Assembly (NCBI GenBank): GCA_018257865.1
Contig: JAEUBA010000006.1
Location: 310,001-374,000, forward strand
Direction: 5' to 3'
DNA from: Stereocaulon alpinum
Taxonomy: Eukaryota; Ascomycota; Lecanoromycetes; Lecanorales; Stereocaulaceae
Length of the DNA: 64,000 bases
Shown here: one piece after another, positions 12,484-22,279 of the stretch
Layout of the letters: each line of letters starts with the position of its first letter
Numbering within the stretch: the first letter of the stretch is position 1
Position numbers and translations under genes: made by a program
Notes under the pieces: model-generated
Seen by the model: only the letters and a program-made list of their open reading frames with translations
The model's database searches: none
What the model was told of the DNA's origin: nothing

Positions 12484-13180
12484 CAATACCTTCTCCTTTA
12501 GAGATAGCGAAGCTCTCAAGAGATTTACACAAACTCCGCATATGGGTAGCATCCGACGCCTCCGCCTCGAAATCAGTATAGGGGTCCTAGATGGAGAATA
12601 CGATGACCTCTGGATTCCGCCTTCCGAAGACCAAATCCTTGATATATCGTCTTTCGCAGTATGGAAGGAAGCACTCAACATGGTAGTCAACACAATGAGA
12701 AATCTGAAATATATTCACCTCGATCTTGACCAGGACTCGTATCGTCAGCCTCCGTTTTCCCGAAAGGTGGAAGACGGTGGTGGAGATGAAGTCACTAAAG
12801 GGTTGCTGATAGTAGCGAAACTGCCGTTAAAGGTGGCAACAGTCACACTGAGAGATGAGTATCAAAAACTCTGGAGTGGCGCCGGATATTGGGCTGGGTC
12901 TGATGGGTGGAAATACGATGATGATTCTGACGAGCAGGAGGATGAAGAGTCTGAGGAGGAATATGATAGGGAAGACGATGATGGTCTTAACGAGCACGAT
13001 GACGAGCACGATGACGAGGCAAGCGGGCGATGGACGATGGTTCAACGACAAGGTTGGGCAAAGGCTGTGCGGGATGGTCTACTGAGTCGAGAGCCCCACT
13101 GTCACGGTGATGAAGGAGTCACAGAAGCCGAAAAGTCTGCGGTTCTTTCAAAGACACCCCGACGCCGAAGGAAAGCCTGA
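12484..13180 (+). pseudogene. 2EXR/DUF7730-like paralogue 3, 3' half (split by copia)
   Basis: The second half of the gene begun at 6493. The codon broken at 7132-7133 is completed by base 12484, and the next residues NTFSFRDSEALKRF match the NTF.F strand of the other members. There are no stops or frameshifts in either half, so removing the element and one target copy would leave a 445-codon frame. The C-terminal part has an acidic run (12907-13020, many Glu/Asp codons) followed by W..RQGWAKAVRDGLL, the usual end of the family. In isolation this half has only an internal ATG at 12542 and is probably silent. Confidence 0.85.
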
Positions 13181-13732
13181 ATCCGATATGAGAACGAGCC
13201 AAAGGCGGATCTCAACAGTGTAAAGACTTTGTTCGTGGGACATACTCAAATGTAAATTTTCATGCCAGATACTCTAGTCTTTATTGAGTCTAGCTAGAGT
13301 CCGAGAACCCTTGTTATATGAATTAGCTTTTGTAGGGGCTCTGCATCAGTGTCAAGGTACTCTACTGTCAAAGGTTCCTGAACGCCAAGCGTTTCCCAGC
13401 CCTGCTTAGTCACCTCTTAAAGACTTGGCATGTAAACTCCTCTCGCCTATAAGCCCACGAAAAACCCTACAACCTTAAAATTCTACTCATGTCCATTATT
13501 GAGTACCATCAATGTTCCTATTCAACTCCTAAAAATAACAAGTCAGCTACCTTTAACATCATCTATACATAACTCTTTCAAGAGGCACCACTTCAATCCT
13601 CAAAGATTACCACCTTTGGCCTCCACTGGAAACTTCGGTCTCCCGCTCAGCTACGTTGACTGAATCATCGACTCCGATTGATAGGCCCGAACCATATAAT
13701 ATCACCATATCGTCAACCGCCAGATCCTCAGT
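13181..13732. other. Intergenic, nothing recognised
   Basis: Intergenic spacer between family members; no supported frame. It should contain the promoter of the gene at 13733. Confidence 0.5.
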
Positions 13733-14611
13733 ATGAGGCTACGCAACGGCAATGACACTCACAAGCTCAAGATGATATACGACGAAAGATCACAACACAA
13801 TGCATCCTCATCTCTTCTCAAGCTACCTCTCGAAATCAAGACTATGATATATGAATATGTCTGCGGATATGAGACCGTCCATATATATCCGGATACGATG
13901 CCATTAATAGACTATACCATCGATGGACACGCAAACCTTGATAAGCCGGTCAAACTCACAAATTGCCCTTGCAGCGTAAAGATGCCGAAGAACCCAACAC
14001 AATCATTCATTGGTACCATTGAATCTCCGCATAGAAAATGTCTTGGCTCAAAGGTAAGAATACTAGAGTCCTACGGCAAGCGCAAGATCGACCTTTCTTT
14101 CCTCCGTGTCTGTCGCCAACTCTACAACGAAAGCAGACTCGTGCCATACGAAACACTCACTTTCTTCTTCAACCAAGATGAGCTCCTGGAGCTTTTCTTG
14201 GCAAATATGCCTCATTTGGACGCTATGCGACGCCTGCATCTAGACATTGATTTTCTATCAGAAGTAGAATGGGAAATGGAGGGTGGAGTCCAAGCTTTGA
14301 TTGCTTGTTGGCCGACTGTGATAGATTCAACAGCAGAGAAGATGACGACTCTTCAATATCTCCGCCTTGATATTGACCTTGACTGCTGTCAATATCGTCA
14401 ATGGCCCAGCAAGGTTGGAGTCGGTCATGGAGACCATATCATGAATCGAGTACTGGCCTTGGCGAAATTACCGCTGAAGGATGTGACCATCACGTTGAGA
14501 GGTTCAGGCTTTCGATATGGCCGTGATGACGAGGACTTTGAATGGACGGTGGCTAAGCGACAAGAATGGACGGATATGGTGCGAGATAGGCTCCTAAATC
14601 GTGGTCGCTAG
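13733..14611 (+). CDS. 2EXR/DUF7730-like protein, paralogue 4
   Basis: Function unknown; 292 residues in a single exon. It begins MRLRNGN like paralogue 3. It then shows SLLKLPLEIKTMIYEYVCG (residues ~23-41) and FLRVCRQLYNESRLVPYETL (~122-141), followed by a Phe-rich strand. It ends RQEWTDMVRDRLLNR. It is the closest relative of the copia-split gene, so the two look like a recent tandem duplication. Nothing suggests a signal peptide or membrane segment. Confidence 0.82.
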   Translation: MRLRNGNDTHKLKMIYDERSQHNASSSLLKLPLEIKTMIYEYVCGYETVHIYPDTMPLIDYTIDGHANLDKPVKLTNCPCSVKMPKNPTQSFIGTIESPHRKCLGSKVRILESYGKRKIDLSFLRVCRQLYNESRLVPYETLTFFFNQDELLELFLANMPHLDAMRRLHLDIDFLSEVEWEMEGGVQALIACWPTVIDSTAEKMTTLQYLRLDIDLDCCQYRQWPSKVGVGHGDHIMNRVLALAKLPLKDVTITLRGSGFRYGRDDEDFEWTVAKRQEWTDMVRDRLLNRGR

Positions 14612-14647
14612 TAATGAAGAGAGGAGGCGGGGTCCAAGGTTGGAAAG

Positions 14648-14893
14648 CATCCCATCGACCGCTGAACACCTCCTTTCAGGGGCTAAGTTTTGGCACTCTT
14701 TCGATCGCAATCCTTATTGCAGGAATACTTCTAACGTGTATAAGTATATCTCTCAAAGGTTGGGATGCTTGTCTTAAGATCCTACTGAATAATCCAAACT
14801 TGGAAGATACAGATATTACCAAGCCACCACATAGACCTACAATATTGGATTTCGACAAGTTTTGATGTTCCTTGCCGAGCCACGAGGTGTTTG
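14648..14893 (+). mobile_element. MITE-like repeat, copy A (3' truncated)
   Basis: A non-coding repeat shared with 29735-30002. It begins ATCCCATCGACCGCTGAACA, has TTTCAGGGGCTAA about 25 bp in, and ends around CACGAGGTGT. Copy A lacks the right terminal repeat, and its first base pair is CA instead of TA. A further 20 bp piece of the terminus (TATCCCATCGACCGCTGACC) sits at 14906-14925, perhaps from a nested or rearranged copy. The 83-codon frame at 14614-14865 overlapping it is probably fortuitous. Confidence 0.55.
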
Positions 14894-14925
14894 AAGAGCT
14901 CTAATTATCCCATCGACCGCTGACC

Positions 14926-15603
14926 AAAGGCACAGATCTTCCCCCAATCACGGTCCTAAACGTCAACAACCCACTACTCTCCCCCTCATAAACGCAAAAC
15001 CCCACCAAGCTAGCCACCTACATAGCACACAAACTCGCTAATACCGCCCCCTCGTCCATGAACAACATCCATCCCAACTTAAAGCAACGCCCCTTGCCCA
15101 TAAATTCTCAATTTTACGTCGGCTCGAGAACGATACCCCATGGAATCCACCCCCCCTTCCCACCATACTATCCCTCCCTACTCCTCCACCTCCCTCCTCA
15201 AACCCCTTAAATCCCCCCGTCCCCCCTCCCCCCCCCAGCCCCTACTCCTCAAACCTTAAATACCTCCTCTTCCTCCTCCTCCCTCTAGCTCCTCCTTAAT
15301 TCCCTATACCTCAACCCTCAACCCCCTACCCTCGATACCTCAACAACCAATCCATATATCACAGGCTTATTTTCGGCTTTGCTATGTCGAACACGATCAC
15401 GATCACAATCACGATCACGACGGGGATGATGGGATTTATAGGGGGTAGAGGGGGTGGAGGGTTAGTTGTTGAGTAGGAGGATGGGTTGGTTTGTGGGCGA
15501 TAGGATGGGGGTGCGGGGAGAGAGAGGGCGAGGAAGGTGGGGGAAGGAGGAATGCAGGGGAAGAGATGGATAGATGAGGAGGATTTGTCAATGTACAAGC
15601 CTA
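14926..15603. repeat. Low-complexity C-rich then G-rich tract between convergent genes
   Basis: The stretch 14940-15260 is pyrimidine-rich with C runs. From 15420 to 15570 it is purine-rich with GGGGG and GGAGG runs. Between them, 15391-15420 holds an imperfect GATCAC tandem repeat. No gene is supported. The long frame on the minus strand here (15359-15607) is only low-complexity proline codons. Confidence 0.6.
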
Positions 15604-16826
15604 TCAAGCCATCACCACCTTCGACGAACCTCGAGGCACAGTCAAAAGTTCAGAAGAGTCATCCCCCTGTACAGAAGCACTCATCCCCTCAACACTAACC
15701 GCCGCCTCTTCCACCTCAAACTCCTGTCCTCCAGCCTCCAGCGCCAGCCAATCCGTCTCCACAGCCGAGTTATTCGGCGGTAAAGTCAACGGCACAACAG
15801 GCATCTGAGCTAGATCCGGGTTCTCGTCGGATAATTCGAGGAAGATGTTGCTTGCGGAACCTAGAGATGTACCATGAGTATTCATAGCTTTATCGATAGT
15901 GGAGGTGACAGGGTACCGATCTTAGAAGCCTTCCCACCCTTCTCATCGCGGTTCACACACATGTATGCAATAGCATTCACAGCCTCCCAGAGCTCATAGA
16001 AAGTAGAGTGGCTAGGAGCAGGCGTCGTGCTATCGACTCTGACCTGGCATCGGTTTTCAGCTAAGGTAGACACATCAGCCCACCCCTCTCAACAGCTGAG
16101 AATCCCACGTCATCGTCATATAGGTATCTTTACGAGACTTGATAACAAACGGCAACTTAACATCCACGCCCTCCCCCCCCCTCTGCCCAAAGATAACAAA
16201 CTCCCTATCCGCCCGCATCAGCGTGAAAAGGTTCACACAACTCCTCCACAGCGAAGATGTGAAACTGTTCCGAGCGCACTTTACGGAAGGTTTGTAGTTC
16301 GCTATCGCTACTTCGAGATTGTTGTCGCCGCCTATGCTGGCTGCTATGCCGCCGTAGCCGTAGTGGATGACGCAGGTGTCGAAGAGTGTGAAGCCTGCTC
16401 GGCCGATTTGTGTGGCGGAGACGCGGCCGAGGGTTTTGGGGGCGGGGAGGACGACTTGGAGGAAGCAGAGGCCGTCGGCTGGGGTAGTTAACTGGTGAGG
16501 AGACGTCGTGAGGGTTAGGGTGGGGGTTGGTACTTACGACTTTGTACTCGATAGGGGAGGGGTGCGTCGAATGGTAAGGTCGTTGTGCGGTCAGCGAAGA
16601 CTATTTCTTCGTCGCCTTTTTGGAGGATACGGAAGATGTTTCTGCAGCTGGCTACTTTGAGGTTCATGCCGTATTTGTTCGCGTCACATGATAGTTTTAG
16701 CTTTGGTTCGACAGCAGTGGTGTTTGATGACGTGTTGAGAGATAACGACGGCGGTGAAGGTTGCGGTAGAGTTGTTGAGGTGGCAAGAGATAGCAGTAAT
16801 AAGCTCGCTGCAAGTGTGAGTGACAT
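15604..16826 (-). CDS. Secreted fungal protein of unknown function
   Basis: Four exons on the minus strand, with introns 16479-16537, 16061-16133 and 15861-15916, give 344 residues. The start MSLTLAASLLLLSLATSTT is a clear signal peptide; an ATG 21 bases upstream would spoil it. The mature part has the pattern CDANKYG..VASCRNIFRIL, then DGLCFLQVVL, then a Gly-rich stretch with GGIAASIGGDNNLEVAI, then ELWEAVNAIAYMCV. I remember this arrangement from uncharacterised secreted proteins of plant-associated and black fungi, but no function is known. The even cysteines suggest disulfides. The last ~80 residues are acidic and variable. The ends of the introns rest on family resemblance, so small splice errors are possible. 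Confidence 0.75.
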
Positions 16827-17586
16827 GATTCTAGAGTGGATCAGCATTCATGTGTAGCTGTCAGATAATGGAGGAGTAAGTTGCAGATAGGCGGTTAAAG
16901 ATGGGGAACACATTGCCGGTGTAGTATAGGCGCAAGCCGAACAGAAGCTGAACAGAGTGGCTCAGTAGCGCGGTTAAGCTTTGATGCAAAAGCGATATCT
17001 TTCTTGCGCAATGGCAGATGCGCGGAAATTGACATTACCAAGCGGAATCTTCGATCAGATGGAACATGGATGAACGCGTCAAATGATTCCAAGGTCTGCG
17101 CGTATGGTTGCGTTAAACACCCATGTCACATTTCCAGAACGGAGATCCGTATATGATCACCAAGATCGTGAAGAATAGGTCACCAATCGCCCAATAAAAT
17201 GCTACGCTCAAGCCTAAATCGACAGGAATTTGACTGCAAGCATGACGAAAACTTGAATTGGGTTGATGAGCCCTGGTTGGGTGATGATGAGCTTCATAGG
17301 GTTGGATTTGTGGCAAGGAGGTGGACTAGGAATACAAGGTGTTGTGTCACCTGATACTGAAACAAAAGATGTCATCGGTCGTCGTAATTTTCAATAAGTT
17401 CCTGGACTGTGTTATTCGGTAATGCCGTAATGTCACACGATCTACGACCTAAGGTGCGTATTCATCCACGTCAGGAACACATCACACCACATCACCTCGA
17501 AGAACTAACGCACCTGTTCCCACCTCTATTACCTCTCCATCTCCGACTGCTACCGTTGCTACAAAAAGTCCTATACTTCATTAATC
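16827..17586. other. Divergent intergenic region
   Basis: Lies between the minus-strand secreted-protein gene and the plus-strand paralogue 5, so it should hold both promoters. No supported gene. Confidence 0.5.
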
Positions 17587-18477
17587 ATGAGCCGGGCCAG
17601 CGTAGCTCAAGATTCAGAGAAGTCTCCCAGCATGACTGCAACCACAACACTCCTCTCCCTACCCCAAGAAGTCAAAGACCAGATCTACGAACTTCTTCTT
17701 AGCCATCATGTCATTCATATCCATCACCAACAGAAGCCATTTCCCCTATGGCATTGCTTATGCATGTCCTTCACAGAAGAAGAGGATGCTCAAGAACACT
17801 ACGAAGCACCAACACCATGGACCAACGAGGGAAGCAGAGACCCAAACCTTATTTGTAGTGCCATCCTAGCATCCTCTGCATTCAAACTCAATCTTGGCCT
17901 AATCCGCACCTGTCGACTTATCTACCATGACGCGAAGCTAGTACCATACCGCCATAACACCTTCTTCTTTACCACTTGCGAAGCTTTAACGTTGTATCTT
18001 GAACGTACTCCAGCAGCGGTGGAAATTCGGAGCTTGAGGCTGGAGATCCTGATCGAGTCAAGAGAACATCTGGATCTATGGGATATATGCCTCGCGAAAG
18101 TTGCCACTACCATGAGCAGCCTGCGGGATGTGCACATCAACATCGAGCAGATGCTGGGAGTAAACTGGTACACTCGACACGTGAGATTGAGGCCAAGATT
18201 TGATGTAATGGACGAGGTAAACAACGGCCAGTTCAAGGCTACTTTGTTGAGACTAGCTGCGTTAAAGCTGCGCGATGCAAAGGTCGCTTTCAACAAACTC
18301 AGTTGCCAATCCTACTGGCCGCCCAATCATTCGGACATAGACGAGGAAGACTATACGAGCTCGAGGATGCTGTACGCAGAGGCATGGGCCAAGGAGGTCG
18401 AGGAAGGGTTGTTAGTAAGGAAGATGGACGAGAAACTGAATGAATCAAGCATGAAGGAGAGAGTTACAGAGGTCTGA
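17587..18477 (+). CDS. 2EXR/DUF7730-like protein, paralogue 5
   Basis: Function unknown; 296 residues, single exon. It has the family head LLSLPQEVKDQIYELLLSHH (~22-41), LIRTCRLIYHDAKLVPYRHN (~105-124) with TFFF after it, and the closing AEAWAKEVEEGLLVRK. A second in-frame ATG at 17632 (MTATTT) would give a start closer to the family head. It is separated from the other four by the secreted-protein gene but keeps the same strand. Confidence 0.82.
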   Translation: MSRASVAQDSEKSPSMTATTTLLSLPQEVKDQIYELLLSHHVIHIHHQQKPFPLWHCLCMSFTEEEDAQEHYEAPTPWTNEGSRDPNLICSAILASSAFKLNLGLIRTCRLIYHDAKLVPYRHNTFFFTTCEALTLYLERTPAAVEIRSLRLEILIESREHLDLWDICLAKVATTMSSLRDVHINIEQMLGVNWYTRHVRLRPRFDVMDEVNNGQFKATLLRLAALKLRDAKVAFNKLSCQSYWPPNHSDIDEEDYTSSRMLYAEAWAKEVEEGLLVRKMDEKLNESSMKERVTEV

Positions 18478-18602
18478 GGAGGATACTGGACAGTACCACG
18501 AGGTTGATGGAAACATAAGGAAAGAAGTGAAAACAAGAATGTAGGGTTCAGAGTCGGCTTGACTTGCCTGCATAACCAAAATTTCCTCCTCAATCCATCA
18601 CA

Positions 18603-18956
18603 TCAAAAGATTGAACCACCCTTCCCATCCAACACGCAGTTCATGATAAAGACTCTGTTGGCTTCCACGTCACGTTTAGCCTTCATTTCCTCTACATAAA
18701 TTCGAAGATCAGCCCTCGCAATTTCCTCTTCGCGTGTCAAAGTCCTGGCATGTCCCATCTTTTTCTGATGCACAGTGACCTTATCCATATAGTTGGTTTC
18801 CTTCAACGGTGCTCCCTGATGCTTTGGCTGCTTTGCAATTTTACCGACAGCAATTCTCTTGCCTTCAATTTTCTGCCCTTGAGCTTTCGTTTGCGCTTTC
18901 TCGACAAAGTATTCTTGGTAGAAGCTTTGAGAAGGACGAGAAGGAGCACAGCCCAT
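18603..18956 (-). CDS. Small protein with N-myristoylation/palmitoylation signal
   Basis: 117 residues starting MGCAPSRPSQSFYQEYF. Gly2 with Ser6 fits the N-myristoyltransferase consensus, and Cys3 is a usual palmitoylation site, so membrane anchoring is predicted. I chose this internal ATG over the upstream one at 19004 for that reason. The rest is Lys/Gln-rich and probably helical (REEEIARADLRIYVEEMKA). No known domain. A divergent gene at 19606 encodes a product starting with a matching motif, MGSTPSRPT. Confidence 0.55.
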   Translation of the reverse strand: MGCAPSRPSQSFYQEYFVEKAQTKAQGQKIEGKRIAVGKIAKQPKHQGAPLKETNYMDKVTVHQKKMGHARTLTREEEIARADLRIYVEEMKAKRDVEANRVFIMNCVLDGKGGSIF

Positions 18957-19605
18957 GTCAATTCTCTGCTTTCGAGGTGGGTTGAGTTTTGTAGATTTGG
19001 GCAAGCCGATGCTCGCGTGCTCTTGGTGATGGTGTACGATTCTCGAGATTTGATGGTAGGCGCCAGGAATCCATTGGGATTACAGCTGAGACCCGATAGC
19101 GGTGGCAGAAGGCGTCGATATATGGAGGCTGGCCATAACGGCATAAGAGCCTTTGTCTCTATTGACTCCTTGTCGTATTCTGTGGGGTGCGTGAATGGAT
19201 TCCGAATGAGCCCTTGATCACAAGCGACTACCTTTGTTGACTGGAACAAAAGAAAGGCATACTCGAGCTTGATCCGTTCTGTGTTTCACTATATATGCCT
19301 GTTGTTGCCCTGGTCGCCATTCAGAAGCTCATGTTGCAGGTATCCTCTTGTAACGAAAGGAGCGCGTAATAGGGCTCTTAACAATGTGGACAATAGGAAC
19401 GTTCTCTTGGGGGTTGTGGATGGACAAGGGACCTGAAAGATCGAACAAGACGGACTAGGCCCAATTAACAGCACGTACTCTTTACTCATCTCTTATTATA
19501 ACCCGCTGCTCCTCGGTACATGCTGTTCATACTCCTGTAAATCTGTCGAAGTTGCCCTGATTAAAGTAACTTGATACACACCCCGATTTTTGTTCACATA
19601 TCCAT
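18957..19605. other. Intergenic region between the two MG..PSRP genes
   Basis: 649 bp between divergent starts; probably holds both promoters. Open frames here are antisense or extension frames of the 18603-18956 gene. Confidence 0.45.
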
Positions 19606-19815
19606 ATGGGTTCCACTCCTTCACGTCCTACACCTCAGATGCAGCAGATACACTGGCTCGGTTGTTGTAGATGTAGCACTCACGCTTCTTACAAGCTCAT
19701 AGACGAGAGCGAGAAGCGCCAAACCCGCATGATAGAGAAAGAAAGGCGGAAGAGCACTTATACAAGAGCATCAAGGACGAAGATTGGAAGTGATGGCAAT
19801 ATGTGGTTCTATTAG
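19606..19815 (+). CDS. Small protein with N-myristoylation signal
   Basis: 69 residues starting MGSTPSRPTPQ, again with Gly2 and Ser6 of the myristoylation consensus. It has a Cys pair (LGCCRCSTH) near residues 20-26 and a basic C-terminal half rich in Arg and Lys. No known domain. A missed intron that would extend it cannot be excluded. Its N-terminus resembles that of the gene at 18603-18956, while the rest does not align. Confidence 0.45.
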   Translation: MGSTPSRPTPQMQQIHWLGCCRCSTHASYKLIDESEKRQTRMIEKERRKSTYTRASRTKIGSDGNMWFY

Positions 19816-21106
19816 AAATTTGTTAGCTTCAATCCACTCTCCGTATCGATCGCTCTATATATGATGTGACTTAATGAAGCCGGCTTGGGCTTCCGCGTGG
19901 GACGTGCGCTTTAAGGTCAGCTTTTCAGCTCGACAGGGTCACAATGCCTGTGGAGTAAGTGGAACAGCTTGTGAGTGTATTGGTTAGCAGATCGTCTGGC
20001 TGAACTGCCATCCCTCACGAATCGCCAATTAGACCCTCCAACGGCTCCTCAGGGAAGCCCAAGTACACCCCAGACGAAACTTTTCGAAGTCTCTAGGGAA
20101 TTTCCATATGCCCTAGACAACCAGCTCTAGGTCCCATCCAGGGCAGCCTGTGCGGCTGATGACTCATGAGAGCTGACAACTGAGGGTGCAAGAGGTTGTT
20201 GGGTGTAAAATCCCAAATGTGGAAAGATCAGCTGTGGCGACCAATCCAATAATGCTGGTCACATGCTTACAAACTCCATTAGGGTCCAAATCTGGCATAG
20301 CGCCAGGTCGGGGTTATGTGAAAGCGTGGCAACGGTCTTCGGTACCTTATCGGGGCGAGCTGGGAACGGCGGGTTCGCCCCTGCCTAGATCCCGTAGAGC
20401 TTTTAACCGTTTCAAGGCAGCGAAGCGAGATGTTGGATAGATTCATTGGCGCTTAACGGCCAAGACTCTGTGTGGGGCGGCAGTGCAAATCATCCAGACA
20501 CTGTAAGTTGTAGGTTCGGGAGACTTTAAGCTTGGTGGCAACGGCAATAGAACTAATCAATGATACGTAGAACTAGCAACCTTAACTTGTTCGTACCACA
20601 AGGCACATTGCAATAGGATATAGGATGCAGACCAAGTCGACGGAACGCTGCTCTAGCCTCTAGGGCGCGGTGTCGCGCCATGCTGCGCTGTGCTGAATAA
20701 CCAGAGTGCAAATTGATAATTGGGCAATGCTGACTGTATTCGCAGCATAATCTCCCTGCTTCGTCAGCTGGTGCAATGCGTGCAGGATATGGATTGTATT
20801 ACTCAGGCAGATTGCATGATCCTTTGTCAGGAGCAACAGGAGTAACAAGATGATTGGTCCCTGGAATGCTCCTTCCTCGGTTCGCGGATTAAAACACATC
20901 CGGGAACGCGAGTCCGCTCTTTCTTCCTAGACCACCGCTCCCCGCAGCCTCGTTGCTGATCAATCCATGAGTTTCTGCTTACGCTAGGTCTCTGTAATCT
21001 CCAGTTCGAAGTTCATACTTGAATGCGCCTACCACAAACGACTTGAGACCCTCAATACAATCCAAACATCAACCTATCCATCCTCCACCTATAATCAACA
21101 GCCAAG
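19816..21106. other. Long intergenic region, nothing recognised
   Basis: About 1.3 kb with only short, motif-free frames. The end must contain the promoter of the flavoprotein gene at 21107. Confidence 0.5.
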
Positions 21107-22279
21107 ATGTCTACACATAACATTGTCGTCCTTGGCGCTTCTTACGCCGGCATGGGCGTTGCTCATGGCCTCCTCAAAGAGTTGCCAGCGCTTCAAAAGA
21201 AGACGGGCAAGTCGTTCAAGGTCATCCTTGTCGCCAATAGCACGCATTTCTGGTTCTCAGTCGGAGCTCCTCGTGCCATGTTGAAACCATACCCAAAAGA
21301 CATCATGGACTCTTTCATTCCCGTCAGGCAAGGCTTCGAGCAATACCCATCCGAGCTCTATGAGTTCGTGCATGCCGAGATTACCGATCTGGATTCAGGG
21401 AAGCGCGAGGTCTACTACAAGTTGAAGAACGATAAAGAAGAATTGGCATCGGACACCAGAGCTATGCACTTCGATACTCTGGTCATTGCTACCGGTGCAG
21501 CGGGCCCAAGCCCGCTCTACAGCTACCACGGCTCCCACGTCCCAACCCTCCAAGCCTACAAAGACATCCAAGCCCGCACCCCATCCGCAAAGAGCATCAT
21601 GATCGTGGGCGGTGGCGCGGCCGGCACCGAAACCGCAGGCGAGGTGGGCTACCTCTACGGCAAGAAATCTTCGAACCCAAAAGACATTATATTCCTTTCC
21701 GGTAACGAACGGCTCCTACCCGCCCTTCGCCCGGCAATCGGCAAGCGTGCCCAGGAGTTTCTCGAGGCTATGGGTGTCAAGATTGAACACAACTTGCGCC
21801 TCAAAGACAGCAAGACTCTAGACAATGGCAGCACACAGGTCACCCTCAGCAACGGCTCCACTCGCACTGTCGACGTCCTCATCAATGCTACTGGCCGCAA
21901 AGCTGCCGGCGCTTATCTTCCTCCCGCCCTCATCGATCAAGAAGGTAGAGTCAAGTGTGACGGCTATAATCGTGTTCCAACGCTGAAGTCTGTCTATGTC
22001 GTCGGAGACATGGCATCGACTTCTCCAGGTGGCATCATCTACATCAAATTCAACACACCAGTCACGAGTGGCAACATCATCGCGGAATTAAGCGGCAAGG
22101 GTGAAGGCAAAGTCTACAAGCCAATAACTACAAAGGAAATGCAGTTCGTGCCTATCGGACCGGAGCAGGGTGTTGGAGCTGCATTCGGGTGGTGGGTTCC
22201 CAGCATGGTGGTGAAGATGGTGAAGAGCAAGACTTTCATGTTCGACCAGGCTCAGAAGACCGTCATGGGAACGGCTTAA
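21107..22279 (+). CDS. AIF/FSP1-like FAD-dependent NAD(P)H oxidoreductase
   Basis: 390 residues, single exon. Two Rossmann motifs are visible: an FAD-binding VVLGASYAG at residues 7-15 and an NAD(P)-binding IVGGGAAGTETAGE in the middle. They are followed by INATGRKA and VYVVGDMAS, the usual second FAD contact. This is the class-I pyridine-nucleotide-disulfide fold of AMID/AIFM2 (FSP1) and NDH-2-like proteins, which pass electrons from NAD(P)H to quinone-type acceptors. There is no obvious N-terminal targeting sequence or transmembrane segment, so cytosol or a membrane surface is likely. The exact substrate cannot be read from the sequence. Confidence 0.85.
   Translation: MSTHNIVVLGASYAGMGVAHGLLKELPALQKKTGKSFKVILVANSTHFWFSVGAPRAMLKPYPKDIMDSFIPVRQGFEQYPSELYEFVHAEITDLDSGKREVYYKLKNDKEELASDTRAMHFDTLVIATGAAGPSPLYSYHGSHVPTLQAYKDIQARTPSAKSIMIVGGGAAGTETAGEVGYLYGKKSSNPKDIIFLSGNERLLPALRPAIGKRAQEFLEAMGVKIEHNLRLKDSKTLDNGSTQVTLSNGSTRTVDVLINATGRKAAGAYLPPALIDQEGRVKCDGYNRVPTLKSVYVVGDMASTSPGGIIYIKFNTPVTSGNIIAELSGKGEGKVYKPITTKEMQFVPIGPEQGVGAAFGWWVPSMVVKMVKSKTFMFDQAQKTVMGTA

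Noticed and set aside
14614..14865. 83-codon frame with a hydrophobic stretch directly after paralogue 4
   Set aside because: It coincides with the MITE-like repeat copy A and is not open in copy B, so it is unlikely to be a gene.
16027..16491. A 154-codon plus-strand frame
   Set aside because: It is antisense to exons 2 and 3 of the secreted-protein gene, which has a signal peptide, matching splice phases and family motifs. The plus frame has none.
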